Source: Pomphorhynchus laevis
Lineage: Eukaryota > Acanthocephala > Palaeacanthocephala > Echinorhynchida > Pomphorhynchidae
Assembly: GCA_012934845.2 (NCBI GenBank)
Contig: WNNJ02003411.1
Location: 1-64,000, forward strand
DNA length: 64,000 bases
Reading direction: 5' to 3'
How positions within the stretch are numbered: the first letter of the stretch is position 1; the number at the start of each line of letters is the position of its first letter. The translations under genes were made by a program, and so were the position numbers. Positions 1 through 9,989 of the stretch are shown here, piece after piece. The notes beneath the pieces were generated by a model. The model saw only the letters and a program-made list of their open reading frames with translations, ran no database searches and was not told the DNA's origin.

Positions 1-106
1 GGATTGGTTGAGGTGATTGAGTGGCTCCATAGTTGTGTAGGGCTAGTGACTCCTCTAAAACTTTATCACGGCCTACATTCCCTATCCAACCCAATGCTCT
101 ATCCTT

Positions 107-439
107 TTAGCAAACAAACTTTTTCTTGAAAATCTTCCAAAAGGAAGACTGAGAAGGACTAAGGCGAGCAATACTCGTCCTATCCTTACTCAGCTGGAAC
201 CTATATCTAGTGCTCCAGTATTCATTCGAGAGAGCCTGTATGGCGGAAAGAGAGAGATTAGGGAGGTTAAGCAATTTAGCTAGGACCTTGAGTTTCATCG
301 GAGTGGGATTGTATATACGACCTTTATAAGTAGTCGATAAAATCGCGTTAGCTTGCGAAAAGAGGTAGGTATTAAATTCGGTCATACTCTCATTTCCTAT
401 TCTGGGAAAGAGTTGGATAGCCGCTTGAAAGAAGGCCAC
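107..439 (-). CDS. LINE ORF2 linker between endonuclease and RT (fragment)
   Basis: 110 codons, nearly identical to 53840-54208 and similar to 60890-61118. It contains the repeated landmark 'TTYKGRIYNPTPMKLKVLAKLL'-like block, which sits between endonuclease and RT in all three copies. No catalytic motif is visible. It serves as a good marker for this LINE family. Confidence 0.65.
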   Translation of the reverse strand: MAFFQAAIQLFPRIGNESMTEFNTYLFSQANAILSTTYKGRIYNPTPMKLKVLAKLLNLPNLSLSAIQALSNEYWSTRYRFQLSKDRTSIARLSPSQSSFWKIFKKKFVC

Positions 440-544
440 TATATCGGATCAAAGTGAAACCTCTTCGAAGCAACGTATCTTCTCAATTCTCAACGAATTA
501 GGTCATGAGAGGTGGACAATTGCTGGCGCGATTGCTCCGTGCAG

Positions 545-1129
545 AGGGGCTTTAACAACCACCTCGAGTGAAGCAGTAAAATATCGAGGACTGAATTTGT
601 TGATATGCAATGAAAGGTAGGGAAGGTGGTTTGTGAATAAGATAACCGTTCCTAGCTCTGCGAAGTGCTGCATTGATCCAACGACCAGTTCTGTCGTTGA
701 AATCTCCAAGTATCATGTCGTAGCCGCTGTCGATAATACTAACCAGGGTGACACAGCTTTTGTGTATCTCCCCAGAACGGATGTAGACATTGCAAGACTG
801 AGACGTTTACCGTTCTTACAGAGTGAAACTACTAAACAAGACATGGCTGTACATGAGTAGTTTAATAGGAGGGAGGACCTTAAGGAGGACTTAACTAAGG
901 TCAAGAGTCCTTGAGATGAAGGGGAGTGAGGTGGGGTTATGTACTGAGTATGGTGGGAACATATATGCTTTGGGATAAATCGAGTAATGTCCTGGGGGAG
1001 ACGGATAGACCGCGTCTCCTGAAGGACTATAACATCTGCATCTCTACCAGATAGAAGTCTAAGGGCGGAAGCACCTCCCGAGTTCCACTGAAGGATATTC
1101 AGTGAAAAAGGCTCACGAGTACTCTGCAT
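545..1129 (-). CDS. LINE ORF2 endonuclease domain (APE type)
   Basis: ORF2 begins MQSTREPFSLNILQWNSGG at 1129. That is the usual APE-endonuclease start with the metal-binding N in 'LQWNSGG' and E in 'VLQETRS'. The frame stays open to 713 and homology continues to about 545 with the motif YDMILGDFNDRTGRW, the GDFN active-site strand. The family role is to nick target DNA to prime reverse transcription. The frame is interrupted after 713 and again near 545, so this copy is not functional. The equivalent block in copy 2 is 53181-53770. Confidence 0.75.
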
Positions 1130-1162
1130 TGTGATAGATTAGTTGGATGGGGGATTGCCTAC

Positions 1163-2191
1163 CTAGACAAAGCTAGGTGCAGGAAGGTTGCCCTTCCCAC
1201 CACTAGCCCCCTCCAAGGAAGGTACTTGCCCCTGGGCAGTATCTTCATTTCCCCTATTAGTCTTCTGTTGGATTAGCTTCCCAATCTTGAGCGGGGGAAC
1301 GGCATGGGCTGAAGCCCCTCTCTTTTTCGACTCCGGAACCGAGGAAACAGGAAGCACAGGATTAGTCCCGATAACCGTTTGGATAGAGCGTACTAACTCC
1401 TCCATCTGCCGAAGAGCATTCGAAGTCTTTAAGTCGATAATCCGTAGAATGTCAGCGTAATCCATACGTGGAGCTGCATCGACAGCGAAGGACTTGGCCG
1501 AATTGGGCGGTTTCAGCAAGAATAATTGTCTATATTCTTTGAATAGAGAGCATTTCCTGCTCCAAGCAGGATGGCACCCCCCGCAATTCGAGCAGGAAAG
1601 GGGGGCCTCGCAGCGATCGGTAGTTGTAAGAGAAGGACAGCTGGTGGAGCTACAGACCCCACACGAAAGGGTCCCACTGCAGCTGGAGGCCCAGTGTCCC
1701 CATTTGTGACACCGGCTGCAGTGGGGATAGGTCAGATCATCCCTCTCTGTGATCGTGAATTTAATATTGAAACCCATAAAGGGATTCGACGTAGAATTAG
1801 ACAAGGATTCAGCAATATTTACGGGAGCATTGCAAAAGCCAACCGGGATAGGGTTCCCGTCCCTACCCCGGATTGACCTCAGATTGGTGACCTTGAATTT
1901 TGCCATAAAAGAACGTATATCTTCTTCCATTGAACAGGGAAGATTTGAAACTTTTAGTGATGCTAGGATAGGCTTGGATGAAATTTCACCATATTCAGCT
2001 AAATTGGCGGAGAAGTACTCCATGTAGTTTGCGGCAAGGTCATTCGAGACAAAAGAGATCTTCACCTCCGCAGGGTGTAACCTAACAGAGTTAAATAGAA
2101 CCCTGTTCTGAAACTGTTTGGTGAAGGATCTCAAAAATTTGTTGTAGAGATCGTGTTTTTCAATCGGTTTCTTAACTTTAATTATCAGCAA
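1163..2191 (-). CDS. LINE ORF1 protein with CCHC zinc knuckles
   Basis: About 342 codons without a stop. The start used here is a TTG inside a longer open frame, because the true N-terminus lies in the -1-related frame upstream. The N-terminal half begins IIKVKKPIEK and resembles the RRM-like part of jockey-type ORF1. The centre (roughly residues 155-220) has cysteine/histidine clusters typical of Gag-like knuckles, CSRCHKWGHWASSC and CSNCGGCHPAWSRKC. The C-terminal third is proline/serine rich. Family role: binds the element's RNA to form the retrotransposition RNP. The endonuclease frame begins just downstream at 1129. Homologous pieces lie at 52330-53150 and 61740-62100. Confidence 0.8.
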   Translation of the reverse strand: MLIIKVKKPIEKHDLYNKFLRSFTKQFQNRVLFNSVRLHPAEVKISFVSNDLAANYMEYFSANLAEYGEISSKPILASLKVSNLPCSMEEDIRSFMAKFKVTNLRSIRGRDGNPIPVGFCNAPVNIAESLSNSTSNPFMGFNIKFTITERDDLTYPHCSRCHKWGHWASSCSGTLSCGVCSSTSCPSLTTTDRCEAPLSCSNCGGCHPAWSRKCSLFKEYRQLFLLKPPNSAKSFAVDAAPRMDYADILRIIDLKTSNALRQMEELVRSIQTVIGTNPVLPVSSVPESKKRGASAHAVPPLKIGKLIQQKTNRGNEDTAQGQVPSLEGASGGKGNLPAPSFV

Positions 2192-2196
2192 ATTCT

Positions 2197-2382
2197 TTAA
2201 TTTAGGAATGGGGGAAGCACCTCCCTATCACCTGAGACCATAGAAAAATTACTAACCTTGTTACTTGGATCTGTAGTTAGATTTACCTTTAATTTGTCTT
2301 TTTTTGTAGGATTATCGTTGATTTTTGAATGATTTTTGCTGCTATCGTTTGATCGCTCCGAAATTACTTGTACACTACACAT
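2197..2382 (-). CDS. LINE ORF1 N-terminal piece
   Basis: A 61-codon frame opening at an ATG at the 5' end of LINE copy 1. Its end, SGDREVLPPFLN, matches SGDREVLPSSLN in the second 5' end at 63768-63965. The body of ORF1 follows in the -1 frame in both copies. The N-terminal part is lysine/serine/asparagine rich without a recognisable fold. It is probably the start of the ORF1 nucleic-acid-binding protein, or possibly a short upstream ORF. Confidence 0.55.
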   Translation of the reverse strand: MCSVQVISERSNDSSKNHSKINDNPTKKDKLKVNLTTDPSNKVSNFSMVSGDREVLPPFLN

Positions 2383-2394
2383 TTTGCGATGTTT

Positions 2395-2655
2395 TTTAAA
2401 GTGTAGGAAACGCCTTCATTCACAATGCCACACAGGCACTTGAAACAACCAGTAGGTACTTCATTCTACTGATGAGTGCTGCATGGTACTCAATCATTTC
2501 AGTGCAAAAGTGATCGTCTAGAAGTGACATGGTGACTGAAAGTCGTTAATCAAAGTCTAGTCTATCAAGCAACACAATTTTTTTTATAAATTCCGTATTT
2601 CGTAAAAAATCCTGTAGCGTTGTTTACTGAGCACATCCGTGCACCACCATTATAT
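2395..2655 (+). repeat. Diverged solitary copy of the ribozyme-bearing repeat (unit 1 family)
   Basis: Begins AAGTGTAGGAAACGCC and follows the 56.5-57.3 kb units for about 260 bp before fading into AT-rich DNA. It keeps the hammerhead-type core elements GAAA (2442-2445), CTGATGA (2469-2475) and GTC (2516-2518). The outer stem TTCTA/TAGAA is also intact, and there are again 23 nt between GAAA and CTGATGA. Stems II and III are partly mismatched, so it is probably an old, inactive copy. It abuts the 5' end of LINE copy 1. Confidence 0.7.
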
Positions 2656-2659
2656 ATAA

Positions 2660-4780
2660 GAAACTGAATTTATAATATTGTGATATTTCGACTGTACGTA
2701 GCAGTCTTTTTCAATTGTATGTAATTAGTTATTAATATAATAAAATAATTGTGGAAAGAATGATTTCAGATGAGAAATAATTGTAGATTAGAATAAAATT
2801 TATAAATAATTGTTGATTATAATAGTAAAAAGAAACGAAATAATTTCTGAGGGAAAACGACAATACTCAACCCTTTAAGTAGGCCAGATGTACTATGCCA
2901 ATGCAAAAACGGGCGAAATGACCTGAGTATATCTAACACTCAGGCATCATGGAATATCAATCTGGAAATTTGAAAGTAAATACCGACTTGGATTTGATTC
3001 AATAAGGCAAATTATCTCTACTACTAACAAAATTGAATTGTCATATTCAGTGACACTTACCGTAACTTTGTGATCAATAGAAAATCCTTTTAAAATTCAC
3101 TGTGCATTAAACAAAACAAATGTATTGTTCTATCATAGTAAGGTCATATCGGCTTTCGTTTAGAAATATATCGATTTATTTGAAAATTTGCGTTTATTTC
3201 TGTTACTATTTCATAATAACGACAATTTTGATTATTACGACGACACGTGCGTAATTCAGTATTTATCAAAAAGTCGCAATTGCAATAAAAGAGAAGATAC
3301 AAATTCGTTTCATTTTATCTTCAATTGTGATCATTATTATTTGACAAACTTTGAAAAAAACACAACTCGATATAACTACCTGATTCTTAAACTTTTTTTT
3401 ATTACAATTGAAGTGATTTCGTGAAGAACAAAAATATTACAGGGCTCTGGTCTGAGTTGCTAATAAAGCGCAAGTGTAATTTTTATATAATAATATCATG
3501 ACAATATTATGACGACAGTTGCAGTTGAGAACATGTTCAGAGAATATAGGATACCTTTCGTGTTTATTCAATTGATGAGTAAGCATCTTATGAGTTTATT
3601 AAAAACAAAACTCAAATAAGCTTACAGTATTATCTCCGTTACGAGTTCTGTTTTTTATTAGTCTTGATGAATAAAATATCATCTAATTGCTGTGTCATTC
3701 CGCGAACATGTTAGTCCCCTTGTAAAAAATAAGGCAAATTTGATTAATCCGTAAATAAAATAAATGCATGTAGATATCTTAAATATGTACTAATACATGA
3801 TATAGTGCTATTAATGGCTTAGTAATGATTAAACGTCATCCCGTGTAGAAAGTAAGCATCTACATAAACTGATTTAAAGCCCGGCATCCGTGAGTTTTGT
3901 AAACTAGTACAATGCTACACATAGAGCTTAAACTTAAATACGGCAATTATTGGTTTGATGATCCCAGTAATGTATCAACGTTGTTTAGCAGACTATCGTA
4001 ATCTTACCCAATGAACTTAAATTTTAATAAATACAGTAATTGTAAACAACAGTTAGTGAACAAATTTTATTATTCTGATAATTCCAGCGGTGAGTAACGA
4101 AGTTTAAAAGTAAATTTTGGTTTTAAGTTTATTTTTAATAATATTTTGATGATTTATATATTTGACAACTTTCTTTTGGTTGACTTAATTTTTATTATAA
4201 AACAAAGATTTGCAGAAAAATAATTTCGCACCAATACATAGTTTTAATGTTTTTGTCATAAGTCATTACTGAAAAACAAAGTTCACAGGTCAATTATATC
4301 ATGCTAGTAGAACAAATCAGGCAACTTAATTAAGGTTACGCATTTTATACTATAAATCAATCCAAGTATGAAAATATCTTTATATTAAAAATTCTATATT
4401 CACTATTTTTATAGACAGATTAATAATATATATGATGTTTTAGAATAATGATTGGATGTAATCAGGAGTTCTCCAATGATGATTTCCTATAAAAATTTGA
4501 TCAATGGACTTACCTCTTTATGTGAGTTCTTCCATTATGAAGAATTGACAGGAGGCATTAATATTTCAATTTTTACTACGCTAATGTCATCAGCATACTT
4601 ATCATCATAACCATTTATAGCTGAAACTATTTATATTTTTATATGATTATTTAACACCAAAACTGTATATATTTTAATATTTAAAAGAACTTATGATACT
4701 TTCACATTTTATGAATATATAAAATATGTATATTATAATATGAATATATTATATAATATATTTTTATATATTTTTATAAA
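2660..4780. other. AT-rich intergenic DNA, nothing recognised
   Basis: I see no convincing coding frame, structured RNA or terminal repeats here. The sequence is strongly AT-rich with short poly-A/T runs. A 78-codon frame at 3188-3424 is compositionally like its surroundings and has no recognisable motif. Confidence 0.6.
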
Positions 4781-4789
4781 ATGTCAAAT

Positions 4790-4815
4790 GTTCGACATTT
4801 CTTCAAATGTCGAAC
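4790..4815 (+). other. Perfect 11-bp hairpin at the 5' junction of LINE A1
   Basis: Two 11-nt arms (GTTCGACATTT and its reverse complement) around the loop CTTC. It lies where AT-rich flank gives way to LINE sequence, so it may be a junction-made snap-back rather than a functional RNA element. Confidence 0.6.
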
Positions 4816-4820
4816 TTCAA

Positions 4821-5558
4821 ATGCTGTCATCCTTTCAGGACAAAGAAAAATCGGTCATTCATGTTGAACAAACTACACCAGCTGTAAACAAAGGAAGGGT
4901 ATGGCGCAACACTCTATTGCAACCTACACGAAACGCTGGATCGACATACCATCAATTGGGTGAAATCAGAGGTAGCGATTCGAGTGGGGCCATCGATAGA
5001 AAACAGAAGGCCAAAAATAAGAATAAATCAGGAAATTATTTACCTTCAAATGGTCAGAGCATTTCTTTGGACAACGCTCCTTCTACAAACTACCGTTCGC
5101 ATCCAGATAGGTCTTGCAATATCTTATTTAGTGGTATCGCTGAATCAAAGGCCAGTAACTCACAAACACGTATGAATGATGATGTGTCCAGCCTCCGTAC
5201 TGTGTTCTGTCAGTTACTCTTAGAAGGTGATGAGAAGCTAGCTTCTACTCTTAAGGTTACAAAGTTGTTTCGACTTGGAAAAAAGGTGGTAGATAAACCA
5301 AGATTGTTGAAAGTTGTATTATCTTCCGCAAAACATGCAGACCTTTTGCTCAAACGTGGTTTTCGACTTAAAGATTATCCACATCGTATTCTTAAGGATC
5401 TGAGTCTCGAAGATCGTTTAAAGTTGAAAGAAGCAAAAACAGTATTACGAAACCGGCTATCTGAAGGTGAAACGAACTTATGCATACGAAATTTTCAGGT
5501 TGTCAGGTGGCACCCAGTAGTTCGTTGGAATCCCATAACGATCAACAGCGTCACTTAG
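4821..5558 (+). CDS. LINE A1 ORF1 protein (RRM/CTD-like, partial)
   Basis: About 245 codons from the ATG at 4821. The open frame extends to 4740, but those first residues are AT-rich flank. The C-terminal half reads like an L1/CR1 ORF1 RNA-binding core: 'ILFSGIAES', 'KLFRLGKK', 'KPRLLKVVL', 'HRILKDLSLEDR', then 'GETNLCIRNFQVV'. It aligns block by block with the ORF1 fragments at 17400-18104 on the other strand. Expected role: single-strand RNA binding and chaperone in the LINE RNP. It ends inside ORF2, whose start lies in the -1 frame. Confidence 0.75.
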   Translation: MLSSFQDKEKSVIHVEQTTPAVNKGRVWRNTLLQPTRNAGSTYHQLGEIRGSDSSGAIDRKQKAKNKNKSGNYLPSNGQSISLDNAPSTNYRSHPDRSCNILFSGIAESKASNSQTRMNDDVSSLRTVFCQLLLEGDEKLASTLKVTKLFRLGKKVVDKPRLLKVVLSSAKHADLLLKRGFRLKDYPHRILKDLSLEDRLKLKEAKTVLRNRLSEGETNLCIRNFQVVRWHPVVRWNPITINSVT

Positions 5559-8518
5559 CAGTATCCAGTTTGAATTTTGCTAGTTCGTCTGGAAAAGGTA
5601 GTTTCAACAGTCATTCATCGCAACTCTTCAATAGTGTTAGTTTCAATTCTGATCTGGGACACTTAGTTTCATTCAGCAAATTATTCACCGTTCCTAGTAA
5701 TCCCTTACCACAACCCACACGCTATTTATCGATTGGGTATTCTAATCTTCGTAGTTTGCCTGCTCAAATAGTGGAGTTGAAGTATCACATGCTTTCTCAT
5801 TCGTATGACATTTTCTGCGTTGCTGAGTCCTGGTTGCATCAATATATTGTCGATACCACTGTGAACATTCCTGGTTTTCGCCTTATACGAAGCGACAGGA
5901 TATCAGGTAGGCGAGGTGGCGGTGTCGCCGCGTATGTCAGAGAAAATTTCCTCATATCTGAGGTGTTGAATATTTGTGACCCTTGTGGGTCTTTTGAGAC
6001 TCTATGCTTCCGTATTGATCACTCAGCGACCAGTATGAACTTTTGCGTCGTGTATCGATCTCCGTCAGTAATTGCAGACACTGATCAACTAAAACTTATT
6101 TTACAATCGGTATGTTCCTCCCCTCACTTTATTCTTTTGGGCGATTTTAATCTTCCACGATCTAGATGGTCAGACTATGTCTTTTCTGATGGTAGTTCCA
6201 CGGAAAGGGAAATATCTGAGTTCCTTGCTGAGGAACTCATGCTGATTCAGCATGTACAAGAACCAACTTGCTTAACTTCAAGATCGGATTCGGTACTTGA
6301 TCTGGTGTTTTCCAGATATGTAGGAGACATAATCAAAGTTGATCATCTCCCTCCTTTAGGAAGTAGTGACCACTGCTTGCTCTCCTTGACGGCTGTCCCT
6401 TATTCCAGATTCTGTCCACCTTGTTCAAAAACTTACAAACGTCATTGGTCGAAAGTGAGAAGAGAAGATGTTTTGAGAGTTTACAACCAATTCCCGTGTA
6501 CTTTTATGAACACGGACAAGCTATCATTGAATATGATCACTGATTACCTACATAAATTATCTGATATTCTTGCCCCTATGCGCGAATCCTCTTATGCTGC
6601 TAAGTCACCTGCATGGATAGATTCCAACGTCAGACAACTAATAAGTTCAAGAAATTGTTTACGGAAGCTTCAGCGTTCTGATTCTAGTTTCTCTGCCAGA
6701 TATAAATATGTTCGAAATCTTTGTACTAGAGTGAAAGCAACAAAACGATGTGCATTCGAATCGTATATCGCTAATAATGTAACACGGAATCCAAAACTAT
6801 TCTGGGCCTATGTTCGTCGCAACAGAACCCTTAATACAGAAATCAAGTATGTCCTTAATGCGGAGGGATGTATGATAACTTCTCAGAGTGGTATTGTGGA
6901 ATGCCTTGCTACGTCTTTTTCGATACCGACAAATAATTCACAAAGAGCTTCTATCACTTCGCATGGTGTAGCATTAAAGCAATCTTCGCGTTTTCTTCCA
7001 GTAACGATTAGTGAGATTGTAAGTCAGCTTGATCAGCTTGACCCATTTAGCTCTACTGGCCCTGATGACATTTCTCCGTTTCTCTTGAAGAATTTATCTA
7101 GATATTTGGCTCCTTCCCTTCTTGCTATTTTTGAGAACAGTTTGACCAGTGGATGTGTTCCTGAAGTCTGGAAAACTGCCATCGTAGTTCCGATCCCAAA
7201 GAAAACCATTGCAACGGCTTGTACTGACTATAGACCAATCAGCCTGACTAGTTCTCTATGCAAAGTGCTTGAAAAGTTGATCGCCACCCGGATCAGGCAT
7301 CACTTGAGGGAACTCGGAATAATGTCGTCTTCTCAGCACGGTTTCCTCCCTGGTCGTTCCTGCTTAACAAACTTATTGACTTCACGCGAAATGTGGGTTG
7401 AGGCGGTCAGTCGCGGCCAATCAATTAATGTGGTATTCATTGACTTTTCAAGAGCATTCGATCGGGTGCCGCATGAGAGCTTGGTAGCATTACTATTTAA
7501 CTACGGCATTCCTGTAATGTTGTGTAATTGGATTCAAGATTTCCTACGTCATCGTTTCTTTAGGGTGAGAGTTGGCACCCATCTTTCCACTTCCAGACGC
7601 GTTTACTGTGGTGTTCCGCAAGGTACCGTACTAGGACCTCTGCTGTTTATTGTGTTCCTTAACGATTTGTTGCTGCGGATTCAGAGTCCCTGTCTTGCTT
7701 TTGCTGACGACCTCAAAATATGGTCTGTAGATGATATTGATCCGCTTGGCATTTCCCTGCAGGAAGACCTTAATGAAATATATCAATGGAGTGAGGCTAC
7801 TGGTATGAAGATCAATGTTGACAAATGCGGCCACATGAAATTAGGAAGGCGTTGCGATGACCGTCGTTTTCGCCTCGGAACTTCAATTCTTAATGTCGTC
7901 ATGGAGTATAGGGATCTGGGTGTCATGGTGCATAGGACATTGAAATCCCGATCAAATACAGAGTTTGCCCATAGCAAGGCTTTGCGAGCTATGTACTGCG
8001 TCAAAAATGCATTTAATCGTATTAATCCATACGTCTTCAAACGGCTTTACTGCGCTCTTGTTCGCCCGCATATAGAGTACTGCGTGCAAGCAGTTTTTCC
8101 ATACACTAAGAAAGAGTTCAATAGACTAGAGTCAATCCTTCGTAGAGGTTCTCGAATGTGTATGGATGGATCATATTCATATCGTGAACGGCTTAAATTT
8201 CTAAAGATACCATCTTTGGGTCAGAGGCTATATTACCTAGACCTTGTTGCATTATGGCGAATGGTAAATGGGATAGATGGTTTTCCCTCGTGCTATGTTA
8301 AAGTTTGTTCTCAGACGCATCGTGGCCACCCGTTGAAACTATTTAAGTTTCCCCATGGTAAAGTAGTGAGTTTGGCTAGGCTCTCACATCGAGCATTAAA
8401 CGCCTGGAACACGTTGCCAGGAGAAATAGCATGTACCAAGGACTTATCTCAATTTAAAGTTCAACTTCGTCAGTGGATTAACGATCATGGCATTCCGAAT
8501 GTATACAATATTATGTAA
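5480..8518 (+). CDS. LINE A1 ORF2: APE endonuclease plus reverse transcriptase
   Basis: 1012 codons without interruption. Residues about 85-300 form an APE endonuclease ('YSNLRSL', 'VAESWLHQ', 'LLGDFNLPRSRW' near residue 221, 'GSSDHCLLSL'). Residues about 530-830 form the RT: 'GPDDISPFLL', 'YRPISLTS', 'FIDFSRAFDRVPHE' near 653, 'GVPQGTVLGPLLF' near 711, and the catalytic 'FADDLKIW' near 739. A C-terminal thumb-like region follows with no restriction-type nuclease. All key catalytic residues are present. The length is normal for CR1-clade ORF2. ORF2 starts at the ATG inside ORF1; translation could be by re-initiation or frameshift. Confidence 0.9.
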   Translation: MHTKFSGCQVAPSSSLESHNDQQRHLAVSSLNFASSSGKGSFNSHSSQLFNSVSFNSDLGHLVSFSKLFTVPSNPLPQPTRYLSIGYSNLRSLPAQIVELKYHMLSHSYDIFCVAESWLHQYIVDTTVNIPGFRLIRSDRISGRRGGGVAAYVRENFLISEVLNICDPCGSFETLCFRIDHSATSMNFCVVYRSPSVIADTDQLKLILQSVCSSPHFILLGDFNLPRSRWSDYVFSDGSSTEREISEFLAEELMLIQHVQEPTCLTSRSDSVLDLVFSRYVGDIIKVDHLPPLGSSDHCLLSLTAVPYSRFCPPCSKTYKRHWSKVRREDVLRVYNQFPCTFMNTDKLSLNMITDYLHKLSDILAPMRESSYAAKSPAWIDSNVRQLISSRNCLRKLQRSDSSFSARYKYVRNLCTRVKATKRCAFESYIANNVTRNPKLFWAYVRRNRTLNTEIKYVLNAEGCMITSQSGIVECLATSFSIPTNNSQRASITSHGVALKQSSRFLPVTISEIVSQLDQLDPFSSTGPDDISPFLLKNLSRYLAPSLLAIFENSLTSGCVPEVWKTAIVVPIPKKTIATACTDYRPISLTSSLCKVLEKLIATRIRHHLRELGIMSSSQHGFLPGRSCLTNLLTSREMWVEAVSRGQSINVVFIDFSRAFDRVPHESLVALLFNYGIPVMLCNWIQDFLRHRFFRVRVGTHLSTSRRVYCGVPQGTVLGPLLFIVFLNDLLLRIQSPCLAFADDLKIWSVDDIDPLGISLQEDLNEIYQWSEATGMKINVDKCGHMKLGRRCDDRRFRLGTSILNVVMEYRDLGVMVHRTLKSRSNTEFAHSKALRAMYCVKNAFNRINPYVFKRLYCALVRPHIEYCVQAVFPYTKKEFNRLESILRRGSRMCMDGSYSYRERLKFLKIPSLGQRLYYLDLVALWRMVNGIDGFPSCYVKVCSQTHRGHPLKLFKFPHGKVVSLARLSHRALNAWNTLPGEIACTKDLSQFKVQLRQWINDHGIPNVYNIM

Positions 8519-8615
8519 CCGCTATTAACTTTTTTTTCTTCTTTTCTTTTCTTTTTTATTTCCTATGTGATCAGTTGAAACAGCCATTTGGCTATAACTT
8601 GTAATACTAATAATA

Positions 8616-8990
8616 ATAATATTTATATATAGAATATATCATTATAAATTATATTATATATTCTATATATAATATATTTATTTATAGAATATACATTATA
8701 ATATATCTTTTAATATGTGTTTATTTAATATCTATTTTATGAATAGAAAATATATTCTTGATAAATTTTTCTTGAATTTTAATTTGTATAAATATTTGAT
8801 CATACTTTACACCAATGGATCATACTTGTTGTACATAACATTAAAAATATATACTGTTAAATTATTAACGATAATAATCTATGAATGAATATATATTTAC
8901 TGTAAAATTAAAGCACATACAGTTATTTTAAGATTAAGTGATGAATTATAAAATGCGAATGTTTAATCTTGAGTTTGTCAAGTGGTTCGG
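8616..8990. other. AT-rich spacer, nothing recognised
   Basis: Low-complexity TA-rich sequence (ATATATTC-type motifs) between LINE A1 and the fold-back element. No frame or structured motif beyond AT repeats. Confidence 0.6.
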
Positions 8991-8993
8991 ATA

Positions 8994-9715
8994 ATGTTTA
9001 GTTAAATACCACCTTTTTCCGATTCTCATATTTTGCATAACGGAAGGTATTAGTAAGATACGTACGTGCTTAATCGGCTTTTAATTACGGATTACATTTA
9101 ATTAATCATATTACGAGATATTTCATTTTTAGAAAAAAATTAAAAATTAAAGATAAAAACGTATAGTGCATATTTCGATCTGAAACGTTAAATACCTCAT
9201 CAATAGACAGTTGTTCATAACATATAAAAAGTATAAAAGTTAGTAAAAAAATCTTATGATAACAATTATTTTTTTGAGATTACTTTTTTTTCTCTAATTT
9301 TTTAATTATGGACACATCGATTTTTTCATTTTTTTATATTATTTGAATTGTCAGAGTCGAATATACCTACTATCAAAATGTTAGCTCAATTTAACTTCCA
9401 GACGAAAAGAAATATAATGTTCAATAGGGATGACTGTTCAATCTAGGTTTTCATCATAGCAATGAAAAAAATCATTTATATGAAATTTGTTAACTTAAAA
9501 TAACTTTATTGTAGTCTAAAAGGCTTCCAAGACGATTTAATCTATTAAGGCGCGAATTTTGTCTCCCAGCATATTCGCTCAAATAAACGTCCATCCATCT
9601 TTTATTTTTTATTTTTCTATATAAAACGTTTAATGGACGTCATTGAGACTATATTGGTTGTGTATGACATTCTAGAAATTAAAAATAAGACATGTGTTCT
9701 TAATACATTTTATTC
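8994..9715 (+). repeat. Left arm of the fold-back element
   Basis: Pairs as an imperfect inverted repeat with about 9990-10701 and 11212-11239. Matches continue over 700 bp with small gaps, for example the 'AAGATACGTACGTGCTTAATC' region against its counterpart near 10650. Confidence 0.7.
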
Positions 9716-9989
9716 TCAATTAAAAATAAGGAAATCTTAATTTCATGGTAAAATAGAAAATGGGGAAAAGAGAATACGGAGATCGGGAAGAGGGAAAGGG
9801 GATTGTAGAATGGGGAAGAGGATGAAGAGAATGAGGGGAATGACGGAAAGCGAAAAGATCATGAGTGCTACGGAAGGTGCAAATAATATTTATTAAGGTA
9901 GTATCATTCACAGCGATTGCTGGAAAGGTTATATCAAATTAGAAGACTATGGTTACAACCAATTAACAATTCACCATTCACAAAAATTT

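Larger units (their letters stand above)
1..2392 (-). mobile_element. I/jockey-like LINE, copy 1 (5' part, runs off window)
   Basis: A non-LTR retrotransposon read from 2392 down to the window edge. In order it has a short N-terminal ORF1 piece (2197-2382), ORF1 with CCHC zinc knuckles (1163-2191), an APE-type endonuclease (about 545-1129) and the endonuclease-RT linker (107-439). The RT itself lies beyond base 1. The same order recurs, almost identical in places, at 52306-55640, so the family was recently active. The frames are broken in several places, so this copy is dead. Clade placement (I/jockey/R1 group) is inferred from the CCHC ORF1 plus APE endonuclease and is not certain. Confidence 0.85.
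4788..8615 (+). mobile_element. CR1-like LINE A1, 5'-truncated ORF1 but whole ORF2
   Basis: Contains ORF1 (4821-5558) and ORF2 (5480-8518), overlapping by 79 nt in the -1 frame. It ends in a pyrimidine-rich 3' UTR and a short (TAA)n tail at about 8600-8615, typical of CR1-type elements. ORF2 has no stops, so this is the youngest-looking LINE of the window. ORF1 lacks the zinc-finger-like leader seen in the related LINE at 14.4-18.9 kb, indicating 5' truncation. Base composition is far less AT-biased than the flanks. No clear target duplication was found by eye. Confidence 0.85.

Noticed and set aside
1188-2027. Several + strand frames of 70-100 codons
   Set aside because: Shadows of the minus-strand LINE ORF1; the zinc knuckles and homologous copies fix the coding strand.
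9720-9911. Minus-strand frame rich in P, S and H in the fold-back centre
   Set aside because: Translation of a purine/pyrimidine-biased spacer; no transposase motif.
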